Source: Sulfitobacter indolifex
GTDB lineage: Bacteria; Pseudomonadota; Alphaproteobacteria; Rhodobacterales; Rhodobacteraceae
Direction of reading: 5' to 3'
DNA length: 64,000 bases
NCBI RefSeq assembly: GCF_022788655.1
Contig: NZ_CP084953.1
Location: 124,001-188,000 of the forward strand
Made by a program: the position numbers and the translations under genes. This document shows, piece by piece, positions 43,756-51,624 of the stretch (its first letter is position 1; each line of letters begins with the position of its first letter). Under the pieces are notes generated by a model. The model was not told where the DNA came from, made no database searches, and saw only the letters and a list, made by a program, of their open reading frames with translations.

Positions 43756-44229
43756 TCAGCTGACTGGCAGCTGGGCCGTCAACCTGGAAATAACCTTATC
43801 TGCCAGAATGATGAGCAACCTCTCACTGGCGTCATCCTGTGCGGCAACAGACAAAGTTCCTTCGGAAGAGTAGGATGTGAAGGAGTCTACTTTTCCAGAG
43901 GTAATCACATCCCCATTCGTCTCATCGATCAACTGATAGCTCACATTTCCTATTTTATGAGAAATGTTCATGTCGCTCACATCCAAGCCTTGATCATATA
44001 TCGAGATATTATACCGCAAGGTTGTGCTGGCACCCACGTTGCGACCCAGACGTTGCTCAAAACTGCGGGTAAAAATGTACTCTTCCCGGTTTGTAGGCGC
44101 CACCAACTTAATATTCTCAAGATCTCGACCCAGCTGAGAGCCAGAGGCATAGGTCGGCTCAAACCCACAGGCGCCGAGACCCAAAATCATGAAAATGGCT
44201 ATAAAATAATAGCTTACCCAACTTCGCAT
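43756..44229 (-). CDS. LptE-like outer-membrane lipoprotein
   Basis: A 157-residue lipoprotein. The signal sequence ends with LGAC (Cys21), followed by GFEPTYASGSQLGRDLENIKL, close to the C-G-F-x-P-x-Y start of LPS-assembly lipoprotein LptE. SFEQRLGRN, ASTTLRYNISI and a C-terminal helix (QDDASERLLIILADKVISRL) fit that fold. LptE plugs LptD to place LPS in the outer membrane. In alphaproteobacteria lptE usually sits between leuS and holA; here it stands alone near gtr genes, so it may be a paralogue. ATG 44229 has AGGAG seven bases upstream. Confidence 0.72.
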   Translation of the reverse strand: MRSWVSYYFIAIFMILGLGACGFEPTYASGSQLGRDLENIKLVAPTNREEYIFTRSFEQRLGRNVGASTTLRYNISIYDQGLDVSDMNISHKIGNVSYQLIDETNGDVITSGKVDSFTSYSSEGTLSVAAQDDASERLLIILADKVISRLTAQLPVS

Positions 44230-44357
44230 TTTATCACTCCTGTGCAAAATAGCCCTTTCGTATAAGCGTCGAGGCTAAAGGAAACTCTTGCCTTTCCAAA
44301 CGCCTAGACCTTTTTGGGGTATGCATTCACCTTCTGTCTAAGCAAACTCACAATGTG

Positions 44358-44639
44358 ATGACAGCGCAAAACACCCCCCTAGCTATAGGCATGGGGGGCC
44401 CTGCAGTCTCGGTCTGCACTGATGTTCAACACTTATCTCTCACCAGTCTAAGCGAGCACCTTTGGCGGCTCGTTAACGCGCAAGACCGAAGGCCCCCGAA
44501 GAATGACGCGGTCCTTCAGAGGGCGGAGGCAAATCTAGCGGGGCTCCAAAGTCAGTTCGAAACCTTCCAAAAGCACCGGCACTCTCCCGCATCGCTTTGG
44601 GATGCTCTCCAAGAAAAGGAACATAAACCTTACGTATGA
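44358..44639 (+). CDS. Hypothetical protein, weak support
   Basis: A 93-codon frame starting ATG at 44358 (GTG 44355 also in frame), with a helical C-terminal part (QRAEANLAGLQSQFETFQKH). There is no clear ribosome-binding site and no recognised family. It is convergent to the VanZ-like gene and divergent from the LptE-like gene, so the orientation is plausible, but it may be a chance frame. Confidence 0.28.
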   Translation: MTAQNTPLAIGMGGPAVSVCTDVQHLSLTSLSEHLWRLVNAQDRRPPKNDAVLQRAEANLAGLQSQFETFQKHRHSPASLWDALQEKEHKPYV

Positions 44640-44665
44640 AGACCCGCTGGAGGTCTAGAGTCTGC

Positions 44666-45136
44666 TCAGGGTTCCAGAGGGTCTTTGGCGGCGGCTTCGC
44701 GCGGGCGAGGATCATAGAGCTGAATAACATTCGCCGCACGGCTTGGAGCGACGCGGCGCCGAAAACCGGCATAGCGTTGGGCAGCATAATGTATCCCGAG
44801 GCCCAGAATGGATCCCAACCCAATGCCCGCCAAATCCGCGATAAAATCGAGAAAGTCACCTGAGCGTCCGACAAAGGGCTGTATGATTTCAATAAGTGCG
44901 CCATAGGCTGTGGCCCCCAGAATTACCCGGGTAAGCCCCTGAGGATAGAGAGCGGCGCAAGGCATCACCAAAGCTGCGAAGGCCAATATATGGTGATCCT
45001 TATCGCTGCCAGCCACATCTGGAAGGCCCAGGGGAAAGAGCGTCAGGACACCGATGCAAATCATCAGACTCGTCGTCAACCACAAGACAATTGTGCGGCG
45101 GGACGGGGTCAGAGCAATCGCTCGCAAACTGGACAT
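44666..45136 (-). CDS. VanZ-like membrane protein
   Basis: A 156-residue membrane protein with segments TIVLWLTTSLMICIGVLTLF, DKDHHILAFAALVMPCAALY, VILGATAYGALIEIIQPFVG and DFIADLAGIGLGSILGLGIH. The DKDHHILAFAAL, ALIEIIQPFVGRSGDFLDF and ADLAGIGLG pattern is typical of the VanZ-like family. VanZ was named from glycopeptide-resistance loci, but most bacterial members have no known role. It lies between the gtr/LptE genes and the catabolic locus. Confidence 0.82.
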   Translation of the reverse strand: MSSLRAIALTPSRRTIVLWLTTSLMICIGVLTLFPLGLPDVAGSDKDHHILAFAALVMPCAALYPQGLTRVILGATAYGALIEIIQPFVGRSGDFLDFIADLAGIGLGSILGLGIHYAAQRYAGFRRRVAPSRAANVIQLYDPRPREAAAKDPLEP

Positions 45137-45360
45137 GAAGGCTCAACCTATCGTTAAAAGCGCTGTGCTACGGCAACAGTGCGTCTTCAAGCGGGGATGA
45201 CGGCGCATATAGAGCGCCTTTAAGCCTCCGTGTTTATCACGCAGGTGTTGAACTTTACAGCCATGGGAGAGACGCTCGGCAATCGCGCGCTATACCTGGC
45301 GCGGTTAAACTCAGCCCATTTACCGCCCGCCTTCAAAGAGGAGAAAGCCTCCGTCTATAA

Positions 45361-46137
45361 CTATCCTTGCTGGGCAATACCCTTGATAACAGCTGCAACT
45401 TCTAATGGCGTCTCGATACAGGGCAAATGCCCGGCGCCTGAGATTTCAACGACGCTGGCTTTTGGTATGGATTGTGCAAATTGCGCAACGATGTGCGAAG
45501 GCGTGGCCAAATCCTCTGTGCCAGATATGCAGATCACCGGTGCGTCGATTTGTGACGTTTGATCGCGCAGATCCGTATCGCGGATCGCGCGGCATGCCGT
45601 CGCGTAGCCCTCAGCAGGGGTGCGCGCGAGCATTGATCGATATCCTTGCAGATCGCTTGGCCGGTCGAACCTGAACGCAGCCGAGAACCAGCGCTCAAGT
45701 ATACCATCTGCCAAGGCCTCAAGACCGACCTCATCGAGTTGGTCAAGACGCGCTTGCCAACTCGCTGCATCCCCGATCCGCGCAGCAGTGTTGGACAACA
45801 CCATTGAAGAGACAAGATCAGAGCGGGCGTGGAAAAGCTGTTGTGCGATCATTCCCCCAATTGAGACACCGCATATGAGGGCCGGACCAAGACAGTAGTG
45901 GTCCATCAATGCGGCTACATCTGCGGCATAGGTCTTCATGTCTGCGTCACCCGTCTCGGAGAGACCGTGCCCACGCTTATCAATCTGCAACACCGTCCAG
46001 TCGTCCGGCAACAAACTTGCAACGTCATCCCATATGCGCAAATCCGTCCCAAGTGAGTTCAAGAAAACGACGCTTGTCTTGCCGCTCAAGCGGACCTTAT
46101 GGTGAAGGACAGTGCCGTTCATTTCTAAAAACGTCAT
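45361..46137 (-). CDS. Alpha/beta hydrolase, 3-oxoadipate enol-lactonase-like
   Basis: A 258-residue alpha/beta-hydrolase close in style to PcaD: VVFLNSLGTDLRIWDDVASLL, DKRGHGLSE, nucleophile elbow CGVSIGG (Ser92), ISGTEDLATP (Asp209) and GAGHLPCIE (His237). PcaD hydrolyses 3-oxoadipate enol-lactone to 3-oxoadipate. GGGAGAA precedes the ATG at 46137, one base after the stop of the BKACE gene; the frame running to 46251 would overlap that gene. It is the third gene of a reverse-strand operon after the cyclase-family and BKACE genes. Actual lactone substrate not proven. Confidence 0.85.
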   Translation of the reverse strand: MTFLEMNGTVLHHKVRLSGKTSVVFLNSLGTDLRIWDDVASLLPDDWTVLQIDKRGHGLSETGDADMKTYAADVAALMDHYCLGPALICGVSIGGMIAQQLFHARSDLVSSMVLSNTAARIGDAASWQARLDQLDEVGLEALADGILERWFSAAFRFDRPSDLQGYRSMLARTPAEGYATACRAIRDTDLRDQTSQIDAPVICISGTEDLATPSHIVAQFAQSIPKASVVEISGAGHLPCIETPLEVAAVIKGIAQQG

Positions 46138-46138
46138 G

Positions 46139-46972
46139 CTATTCTCCCAATCCAAGGATACGGCGCGCTTCGGTAGGGGAGGCAATCCTGCGCCCGTTTT
46201 CTTGGCAAATCTCGACGGCGCGTTCAACGAGAGCTGCATTGGATGGTGCAAGGGTGTGGCGATCCATGCGAATATTGTCTTCGAGGCCCGTGCGCAAATG
46301 CCCCCCTGCCTGCGCTGCCCAACGGTTCAATTCCGCCTGATGCTTTCCAATACCGGCCGCACACCATGGCACGTCGCCAAAAAGACGCTTCACTGTCGTG
46401 ATATAGTAATTGAACACGTCGCGGTCCGCCGGCATCGCATTTGTGACCCCCATTACAAACTGAATATAAGGCGGTCCGGTGATCTCCCCTTTATCCACCA
46501 TAGATTTGGCCTGCAGGATATGGCTGAGATCGAAGGCTTCAACTTCAGGCTTGATCGCCCGCGACTTCATCTCCTGGGCAAGCCAAGAAACAAGATCGGG
46601 TGGATTCTCATAGACGCGGTTCGGAAAGTTGTTCGATCCGACCGATAGAGAAGCCATGTCAGGACAAAGCGAAAGCATACCCCCTCGAGCGCGCCCAGCC
46701 CCCGATCTGCCACCGGTTGAGAACTGAATGAGCATGCCGGGACAATGTTTCTCAATCCCTTCCTTCAGGCGGGCAAATCGCTCGGGGTCCGCCGACGGCG
46801 TCTCATCGTCGTTGCGCACATGCGCGTGGCATACGGATGCACCGGCTTCGAACGCGGCCTGTGTGCTCTCGATCTGTTCGGGCACAGTTATAGGAACGGC
46901 AGGATTGTCGCTCTTTTTCGGCAAAGAGCCGGTAATTGCGACGCAGATCATCGCTGGCGGCATGGTAGACAT
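46139..46972 (-). CDS. BKACE family beta-keto acid cleavage enzyme (DUF849)
   Basis: A 277-residue TIM-barrel enzyme of the family that condenses a beta-keto acid with acetyl-CoA to give acetoacetate and an acyl-CoA. It shows ICVAITGSLPKK, the zinc-binding CHAHVRN (His49, His51), IQFSTGGRSGAG, GSNNFPNRVYENPPDLV, KPEVEAFDL, IQFVMGV and GLEDNIRM. The founding member uses 3-keto-5-aminohexanoate from lysine fermentation, but the family has many substrates. Beside an enol-lactonase-like and a muconolactone-isomerase-like gene, 3-oxoadipate is the natural candidate here (inference). Nine bases separate it from the upstream cyclase gene. Confidence 0.9.
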   Translation of the reverse strand: MSTMPPAMICVAITGSLPKKSDNPAVPITVPEQIESTQAAFEAGASVCHAHVRNDDETPSADPERFARLKEGIEKHCPGMLIQFSTGGRSGAGRARGGMLSLCPDMASLSVGSNNFPNRVYENPPDLVSWLAQEMKSRAIKPEVEAFDLSHILQAKSMVDKGEITGPPYIQFVMGVTNAMPADRDVFNYYITTVKRLFGDVPWCAAGIGKHQAELNRWAAQAGGHLRTGLEDNIRMDRHTLAPSNAALVERAVEICQENGRRIASPTEARRILGLGE

Positions 46973-46981
46973 GGCGGTACC

Positions 46982-47989
46982 TCAAATTGTAGCGATGGGA
47001 GTGACCGGAGACCCTAGAGCACCAGGCAATCTGAGCGGCGGCGCGGTCAGGAGAAAATCACATCGGCCAAGCGCATCAAGAGCCTTCGCCAGATCAGCCA
47101 GATACCAAAGCTCAGCAAGAGGAAGACCGAGCTTGAAGAGGCAATGATGATGCAACGGCAGTTTAAGCGTTGCGCCCAATGGCGGGTCGGGGTTCTCGAC
47201 CGCATAATTATCAGCGCATATGGCTGCGATGCCGCTGTCGGTAATCCATTGGAGAAGTGCTAAATCATGACCATCCAGAACGGCACCGGTGCGATCTAGC
47301 GCTTCGACATCCGGCGCACCATTCATTTCGACGATCCGCTCTGCAAACCCCGTTCTGAGCATCATGAAATCGCCAGGCCTTATGTCTGCACCCGTTGCGT
47401 CAAGCGCATGCATCAGATCATCGCGATCAATAACGCGCCTGTTTGTGCCAAAGACCTTAGCAAGATCCACGAGAACCGCACGACCCTGCATACCATGGGT
47501 GGCCATGGTTTCGACGCCGAGACGTTCTGCACGCGACGATCCACCCGTTTTGGCCGGGGCCAGGACGTCCCGATCAGCCCTATGCCCATTGTAATAGACC
47601 TTTTCGGGCACACCGTTGTCATCCACATCAAACATCGCGCCCACATGCGCAAGCGAGTCCCACTGTGTCGAATATTGGGTGTAGAGAATAACCCGATCAT
47701 CGCTAATCACATCGCGCAATGCCGGGTCGAGATTGGCCAGTGGAAAGTTCACATACTGCGCGCCGTCCAGTTCCGTTGGGCTAAGCCGAGGGGGATGACG
47801 GCGCGGGTTCAATAGGTTGCCACCCGGCAAATCAAGGGGCAGCGATAAGCAAAGGGTCCGCCCTTCGGTGACAGTTGCCAAGCCAGCACGCACTTGCTCG
47901 GGTCCAATAAGATTCAGCCGGCCCAGTTCGTCATCAGCACCGAAATCCCCCCAGTTTGACCCCTCGGGCCGTTTCGTCCAGTTCATCAT
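46982..47989 (-). CDS. Cyclase-family metal-dependent hydrolase
   Basis: A 335-residue enzyme of the cyclase / kynurenine-formamidase-like family. TQYSTQWDSLAHVGAMFD contains the family metal-binding Asp and His; KTGGSSRAERLGVETMATHGMQGRAVLVDL, TGADIRPGDFMMLRTGF and AAICADNYAVE follow. Members hydrolyse amides, esters or lactones. It is first in the reverse-strand operon, so it may open or close a lactone or ester before the later enzymes; its substrate is unknown. GGAGAGAT precedes the tandem ATGs at 47989 and 47986. Confidence 0.85.
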   Translation of the reverse strand: MMNWTKRPEGSNWGDFGADDELGRLNLIGPEQVRAGLATVTEGRTLCLSLPLDLPGGNLLNPRRHPPRLSPTELDGAQYVNFPLANLDPALRDVISDDRVILYTQYSTQWDSLAHVGAMFDVDDNGVPEKVYYNGHRADRDVLAPAKTGGSSRAERLGVETMATHGMQGRAVLVDLAKVFGTNRRVIDRDDLMHALDATGADIRPGDFMMLRTGFAERIVEMNGAPDVEALDRTGAVLDGHDLALLQWITDSGIAAICADNYAVENPDPPLGATLKLPLHHHCLFKLGLPLAELWYLADLAKALDALGRCDFLLTAPPLRLPGALGSPVTPIATI

Positions 47990-48045
47990 ATCTCTCCATC
48001 ATTCCCTGTATTGCGCCCGCACCGACCAAGCACAAAAGGGGTGTC

Positions 48046-48068
48046 CTATCCAATTGCGCTACGCCCCT
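48046..48068 (-). other. tRNA-like 5' fragment
   Basis: Read on the reverse strand, the sequence AGGGGCGTAGCGCAATTGG and the next GATAG match the acceptor strand, A-site and D-arm of a tRNA. The anticodon, variable and T arms do not follow. It is a partial tRNA copy in the divergent promoter region, perhaps left by recombination at a tRNA gene. Confidence 0.5.
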
Positions 48069-48261
48069 CCCGAACCGACAATAACCTGCCTCAAATGCGT
48101 CTGCGCTGCTGGTCTACATTCTCAAACGCTTTGAACGCCGATCAAGGCGCAGGATGTTAGTCACTCATGCGCTAATGAACCGACGTGCAGCGGCAGACCC
48201 ACGACGCCACGTCCCACGAAGAAGCCAAATATGCACCACCCCACTATCAATTACCGTTTGA

Positions 48262-48284
48262 TTATCACACAGGCCGAGTGATAA
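48262..48284. promoter_or_regulatory. Candidate LysR-type operator, divergent promoter
   Basis: TTATCAC (48262-48268) is exactly inverted as GTGATAA (48278-48284) around nine bases, 36 bases before the transporter ATG and 273 bases upstream of the cyclase gene. The 12-mer ATTATCACACAG recurs upstream of the lysR gene (51375-51386), so both sites are likely bound by that regulator. Confidence 0.6.
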
Positions 48285-48319
48285 GCAAACATTACATATT
48301 GTATCAAGGGAGGATTGAT

Positions 48320-49648
48320 ATGAACGCATTGGCCAATTTTTTCACGCGGCTGATAGGGCGCTACCTGCCCGACCCGCTGGTCATCGCCTTTGGGCTGACA
48401 TTCTTAACTATTGGCCTCGCGATGGTGGTAGAGGGGGCCGGCTTCATTCAGACGGCAACCTATTGGGGCGAAAGCTTCTGGAACCTTCTCGCCTTTTCGA
48501 TGCAAATGACCGTTATCCTGCTTGCTGGATACCTTCTGGCCAAATCACCGCCTGTGAACGCGGCTTTGGTATTTTTTGTCTCTAAAGTGGAAAAGCCCGC
48601 GACCGCGGTAATCGTTGCGACATTGGTCGGCGCGATTGGAAGCTGGCTCAACTGGGGTTTTGGCCTCGTAATTGGCACCTTGGTCGCGCGCGAACTTGGC
48701 CAACGCGTCAAAGGCCTCCACTATCCGTTGGTTATTGCCGCCGCCTATTCGGGGTTTGCACTCTATGGCATTGGCCTGTCCGGTTCCGTGCCACTGCTCA
48801 TTGCAACCGAAGGGCATTTTTTGCAGGCAGACATCGGAATTGTCCCGATCAGCGAGACCATTCTTTCGCCGGTCCTTCTTATAACCAGCCTCGTCATCGT
48901 CCTGACTCTGCCCCTCTTCAACGCTTGGCTGCACCCCAAGGATCCGTCCAAGGTCATTGAAGCCAAACCCGAGGCACCCTCACCAGCTGCCGCAGCCGCA
49001 GGCGACGCCGTGCGCTCTATCGCAGACCGCATGAACAATAGTCCACTTCCCGGTATTGCGATTGGCCTTCTCGGCCTCGTCTACGCCGCAAATCATTTTG
49101 TCACGGGCGGCTCGCTTAACCTCAACATCATTAACACTATTTTTCTCTTTCTCGGGATTTTGCTCTTTGCCTCCCCAGCCAGATACCTTGCGGCACTGGG
49201 TGACGGTGTAACAATCGTGGCGGGGATTATCATTCAATACCCTTTCTATGCGGGCATCTTAGGCATCCTCACAGGCTCTGGCCTGCTGGTGACGTTCGCT
49301 CAGATGTTCGTTAACATCTCCACACCTGAAACCTTGCCAATCTGGTCGTTCCTATCAGGCGGCCTAATCAATCTATTGGCGCCATCGGGAGGCGGGCAAT
49401 GGGCTGTTCAGGGTCCGGTCATGATGGGTGCGGCTAAAGAAATCGGTGCCTCCATTCCGGCCACTGCGCTTGCAGTACAAATCGGAGATCAGTGGACCAA
49501 TATGATCCAACCTTTCTGGATTCTGCCTGTCTTGGCAATCTCCGGCCTCCAGTTGCGCGATGTAATGGGATATATGGTTTTGATCCTCATTTATCTTGGC
49601 CTCATCTTCGGCGCGGCCGTCATGCTGTGGGGCTTTTTGGGACTATAA
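48320..49648 (+). CDS. AtoE-type short-chain fatty acid transporter
   Basis: A 442-residue polytopic membrane protein of the TIGR00366/AtoE family: RYLPDPLVIAFGLTFLTIG, GSWLNWGFGLVIGTLVAREL, YSGFALYGIGLSGSVPL, LINLLAPSGGGQWAVQGPVM and IQIGDQWTNMIQPFWILP-like segments. Family members take up short-chain fatty acids such as acetoacetate or butyrate. GGGAGGA lies seven bases before the ATG at 48320. It heads the forward operon with YciI-like and muconolactone-isomerase-like genes and is probably the uptake route for the substrate of this locus (inference). Confidence 0.9.
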   Translation: MNALANFFTRLIGRYLPDPLVIAFGLTFLTIGLAMVVEGAGFIQTATYWGESFWNLLAFSMQMTVILLAGYLLAKSPPVNAALVFFVSKVEKPATAVIVATLVGAIGSWLNWGFGLVIGTLVARELGQRVKGLHYPLVIAAAYSGFALYGIGLSGSVPLLIATEGHFLQADIGIVPISETILSPVLLITSLVIVLTLPLFNAWLHPKDPSKVIEAKPEAPSPAAAAAGDAVRSIADRMNNSPLPGIAIGLLGLVYAANHFVTGGSLNLNIINTIFLFLGILLFASPARYLAALGDGVTIVAGIIIQYPFYAGILGILTGSGLLVTFAQMFVNISTPETLPIWSFLSGGLINLLAPSGGGQWAVQGPVMMGAAKEIGASIPATALAVQIGDQWTNMIQPFWILPVLAISGLQLRDVMGYMVLILIYLGLIFGAAVMLWGFLGL

Positions 49649-49664
49649 ACAAAAGGAGTTGGTC

Positions 49665-49961
49665 ATGCCTTTCATGATCGAAACATGGGATAAGGATGGC
49701 AACCACGCGCTTCGCCTTAAGCTGCGGGACCGCCACCTCGACTACCTAGATCAGCATCAAACGCTTCTTTTGGCATGTGGGGCGAAGCTCTCGGACGATG
49801 GTGCTTTCGCGTCCGGGGGGATCTATCTGGTCGATGTCGAGGATAGGGCCTCGGCCGAAGACTTCATCCAAAATGACCCTTTCCACGAAGCGGGTCTGTT
49901 CCAGCGGGTCGAGGTGATCCGCTGGCGCAAGGCATATCTGGCCGGAAAACGGGAGTTATAA
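49665..49961 (+). CDS. YciI-like protein
   Basis: A 98-residue ferredoxin-like-fold protein: RDRHLDYLDQHQTLLLACGAKL carries the conserved His24, and GGIYLVDVEDRASAEDFIQN with DPFHEAGLF the conserved Asp. The family is related to muconolactone isomerases, and one member (TftG) removes chloride from a chlorinated hydroxyquinol. AAGGAG is nine bases before the ATG. It lies between the transporter and the isomerase-like gene, so it probably acts on an intermediate of the same pathway. Confidence 0.88.
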   Translation: MPFMIETWDKDGNHALRLKLRDRHLDYLDQHQTLLLACGAKLSDDGAFASGGIYLVDVEDRASAEDFIQNDPFHEAGLFQRVEVIRWRKAYLAGKREL

Positions 49962-49966
49962 GAACT

Positions 49967-50257
49967 ATGCTTTTTCAGGTGAATATGACCGTAAAGCTGC
50001 CGGCAGATATGCCGACGAGCGAAGTTGAAGAGATTAAGATGCGGGAAAAAGCCTACTCCCAAAAGCTGCAGGAAAGCGGCGAATGGCGCCATATCTGGCG
50101 TGTAACCGGCACCTATGCAAACCTGTCGATATTCGACGTCAGCAATGCTGATAGATTACATGAGATTATCTCGGGTCTTCCGCTTTTTCCCTATATGGAC
50201 ATCGACGTGAAATCCCTGGTCCGCCATCCCTCCTCGGTACGCGCCGACGACAGCTGA
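49967..50257 (+). CDS. Muconolactone delta-isomerase-like protein
   Basis: A 96-residue protein (MLFQVNMTVKLPADMPTSEV, WRHIWRVTGTYANLSIFDVS, LPLFPYMDIDVKSLVRHPS) matching the muconolactone isomerase family, small decameric proteins that shift the double bond of muconolactone to give 3-oxoadipate enol-lactone. It begins five bases after the YciI-like gene. With the enol-lactonase-like and BKACE genes of the divergent operon it would form consecutive steps. Confidence 0.87.
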   Translation: MLFQVNMTVKLPADMPTSEVEEIKMREKAYSQKLQESGEWRHIWRVTGTYANLSIFDVSNADRLHEIISGLPLFPYMDIDVKSLVRHPSSVRADDS

Positions 50258-50436
50258 ACGCCGCAGAACCCTCACCGCCGGTTCACACATCACTGGCCTT
50301 GGCATCAACAATATCTGGGCGTCGAAGACCAGTTGCACATCAAGCCAAAAGGGCAAAAAGTCCGCGCACCGCACCGCGCGAAAACCTGGAACTTGATGCC
50401 CCAAGTGGCAGCATGCACAGTCTTCTTATCGGCCTC

Positions 50437-51348
50437 TCACAGCCGGTCAATCGGCTCTAGGATCGCAAGCAAACGGCGCAGGGTAGGATTGGTTGGGGCA
50501 TCAAGATGGGCAAGGCCGATCCGGCTCGTTACGGTGGCATCAGAGATCCGCACAAAGCTGACCCCTACCTCCGCCATACGAGCAACAGAAGCGGGCACAA
50601 ATGCCACGCCCAGACCGGCAGAGACAAAACTGACGATCGCAGTGAACTGTCGGGCACGATGGGCAATGTGGGGGGTAAAACCAGCGTCGCTGCACAGCGC
50701 ATAAGCGCAGGCGGCAAATCCGAGATCAGGGCCGAGATGGGTAAAAATAAAGCTTTCTTTGCACAGATCGGCCATGCGCACGGATTCCGCCCCCTCCAGT
50801 CTATGTCCTCTGGGAAGAGCCAACATGATATCTTCTTCTAAAATGTCCCTCGTCACCAGCACATCTGGCACCCCCGAGAGCGGCAAGCGCACAAATCCGG
50901 CATCGATCCTGCCTGCGACGATCTCGCGGATTTGAAGATCCATGTCCAATTCATGCAAAACCAGATCGACATCCGTGCCCGCCCGAAATGTCTTCAAAAC
51001 ACGTCCAAGAACGCCAGCATAAGACGCGGATCCAATGTAAGCCAACTCGATACGACCGCGCCGCCCACCGCGCGCGGCGTCAGCAATATTTTCGACGCGG
51101 TGAGCCTGCCTCAGCAGGGCGCGCACCTCTGGCAAAACAGTTTCGCCAAATTCGGTCAACAGTACACGACGGCGGTTTCGGTCAAACAATAGCTCGCCCC
51201 CGAACTCGGCTTCGAGCTGTTTGATCTGTTGCGTCAGCGCTGGTTGAGCGACACCTAGAAGTTGAGCCGCTCGCCCAAAATGCAAAGTTTCGGCGACGAC
51301 GTCGAAAGCTTCATACTGGCGCAAGGTCGCCGTCAAACTTCTATTCAT
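50437..51348 (-). CDS. LysR-family transcriptional regulator
   Basis: A 303-residue regulator. The N-terminal winged HTH (LRQYEAFDVVAETLHFGRAA, LLGVAQPALTQQIKQLEAEFG) and the effector-binding domain (RIELAYIGSASYAGVLGRVL, GRIDAGFVRLP, SAGLGVAFVPASV) follow the CatR/CbnR-like layout of regulators of aromatic catabolism, which typically bind muconate-type inducers. It is convergent with the forward operon. A palindrome-like site upstream of its own start shares a 12-mer with the divergent promoter of the locus, indicating auto- and cross-regulation. Confidence 0.93.
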   Translation of the reverse strand: MNRSLTATLRQYEAFDVVAETLHFGRAAQLLGVAQPALTQQIKQLEAEFGGELLFDRNRRRVLLTEFGETVLPEVRALLRQAHRVENIADAARGGRRGRIELAYIGSASYAGVLGRVLKTFRAGTDVDLVLHELDMDLQIREIVAGRIDAGFVRLPLSGVPDVLVTRDILEEDIMLALPRGHRLEGAESVRMADLCKESFIFTHLGPDLGFAACAYALCSDAGFTPHIAHRARQFTAIVSFVSAGLGVAFVPASVARMAEVGVSFVRISDATVTSRIGLAHLDAPTNPTLRRLLAILEPIDRL

Positions 51349-51375
51349 CCGGGCCCTCCATGGCGACTGTTTCTA

Positions 51376-51399
51376 TTATCACACAGAGGGATGTGAGAA
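51376..51399. promoter_or_regulatory. Candidate operator upstream of lysR
   Basis: TTATCACA (51376-51383) and TGTGAGAA (51392-51399) form an inverted repeat matching at 7 of 8 positions, 28 bases upstream of the lysR start. It shares ATTATCACACAG with the site at 48261-48272. Confidence 0.55.
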
Positions 51400-51624
51400 G
51401 CACTGAGATACCGCAAAGGACGAAGACCGCATCTTCTTGCGCCAGAATGCGCAGGGGTTGCGCGGTTCGCACATTGGGAAGGTCTGTTCCGCCAAGCTGA
51501 CCTCCGCTACAAAGCACCCCCCCCCAAAAAATTTCTCGGAGGCGTTTTGATTGCGTGGCTTTCGAAGCCGTAACCTAAGCCGCTACTCGCCCCCCTGCCT
51601 ACCTTAAGGGTCTGTCCTTAGACT

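Noticed and set aside
51515-51535. Homopolymer run of C followed by A as a phase-variation tract
   Set aside because: It lies in non-coding sequence between lysR and tolC and is not in a promoter spacer that I can define.
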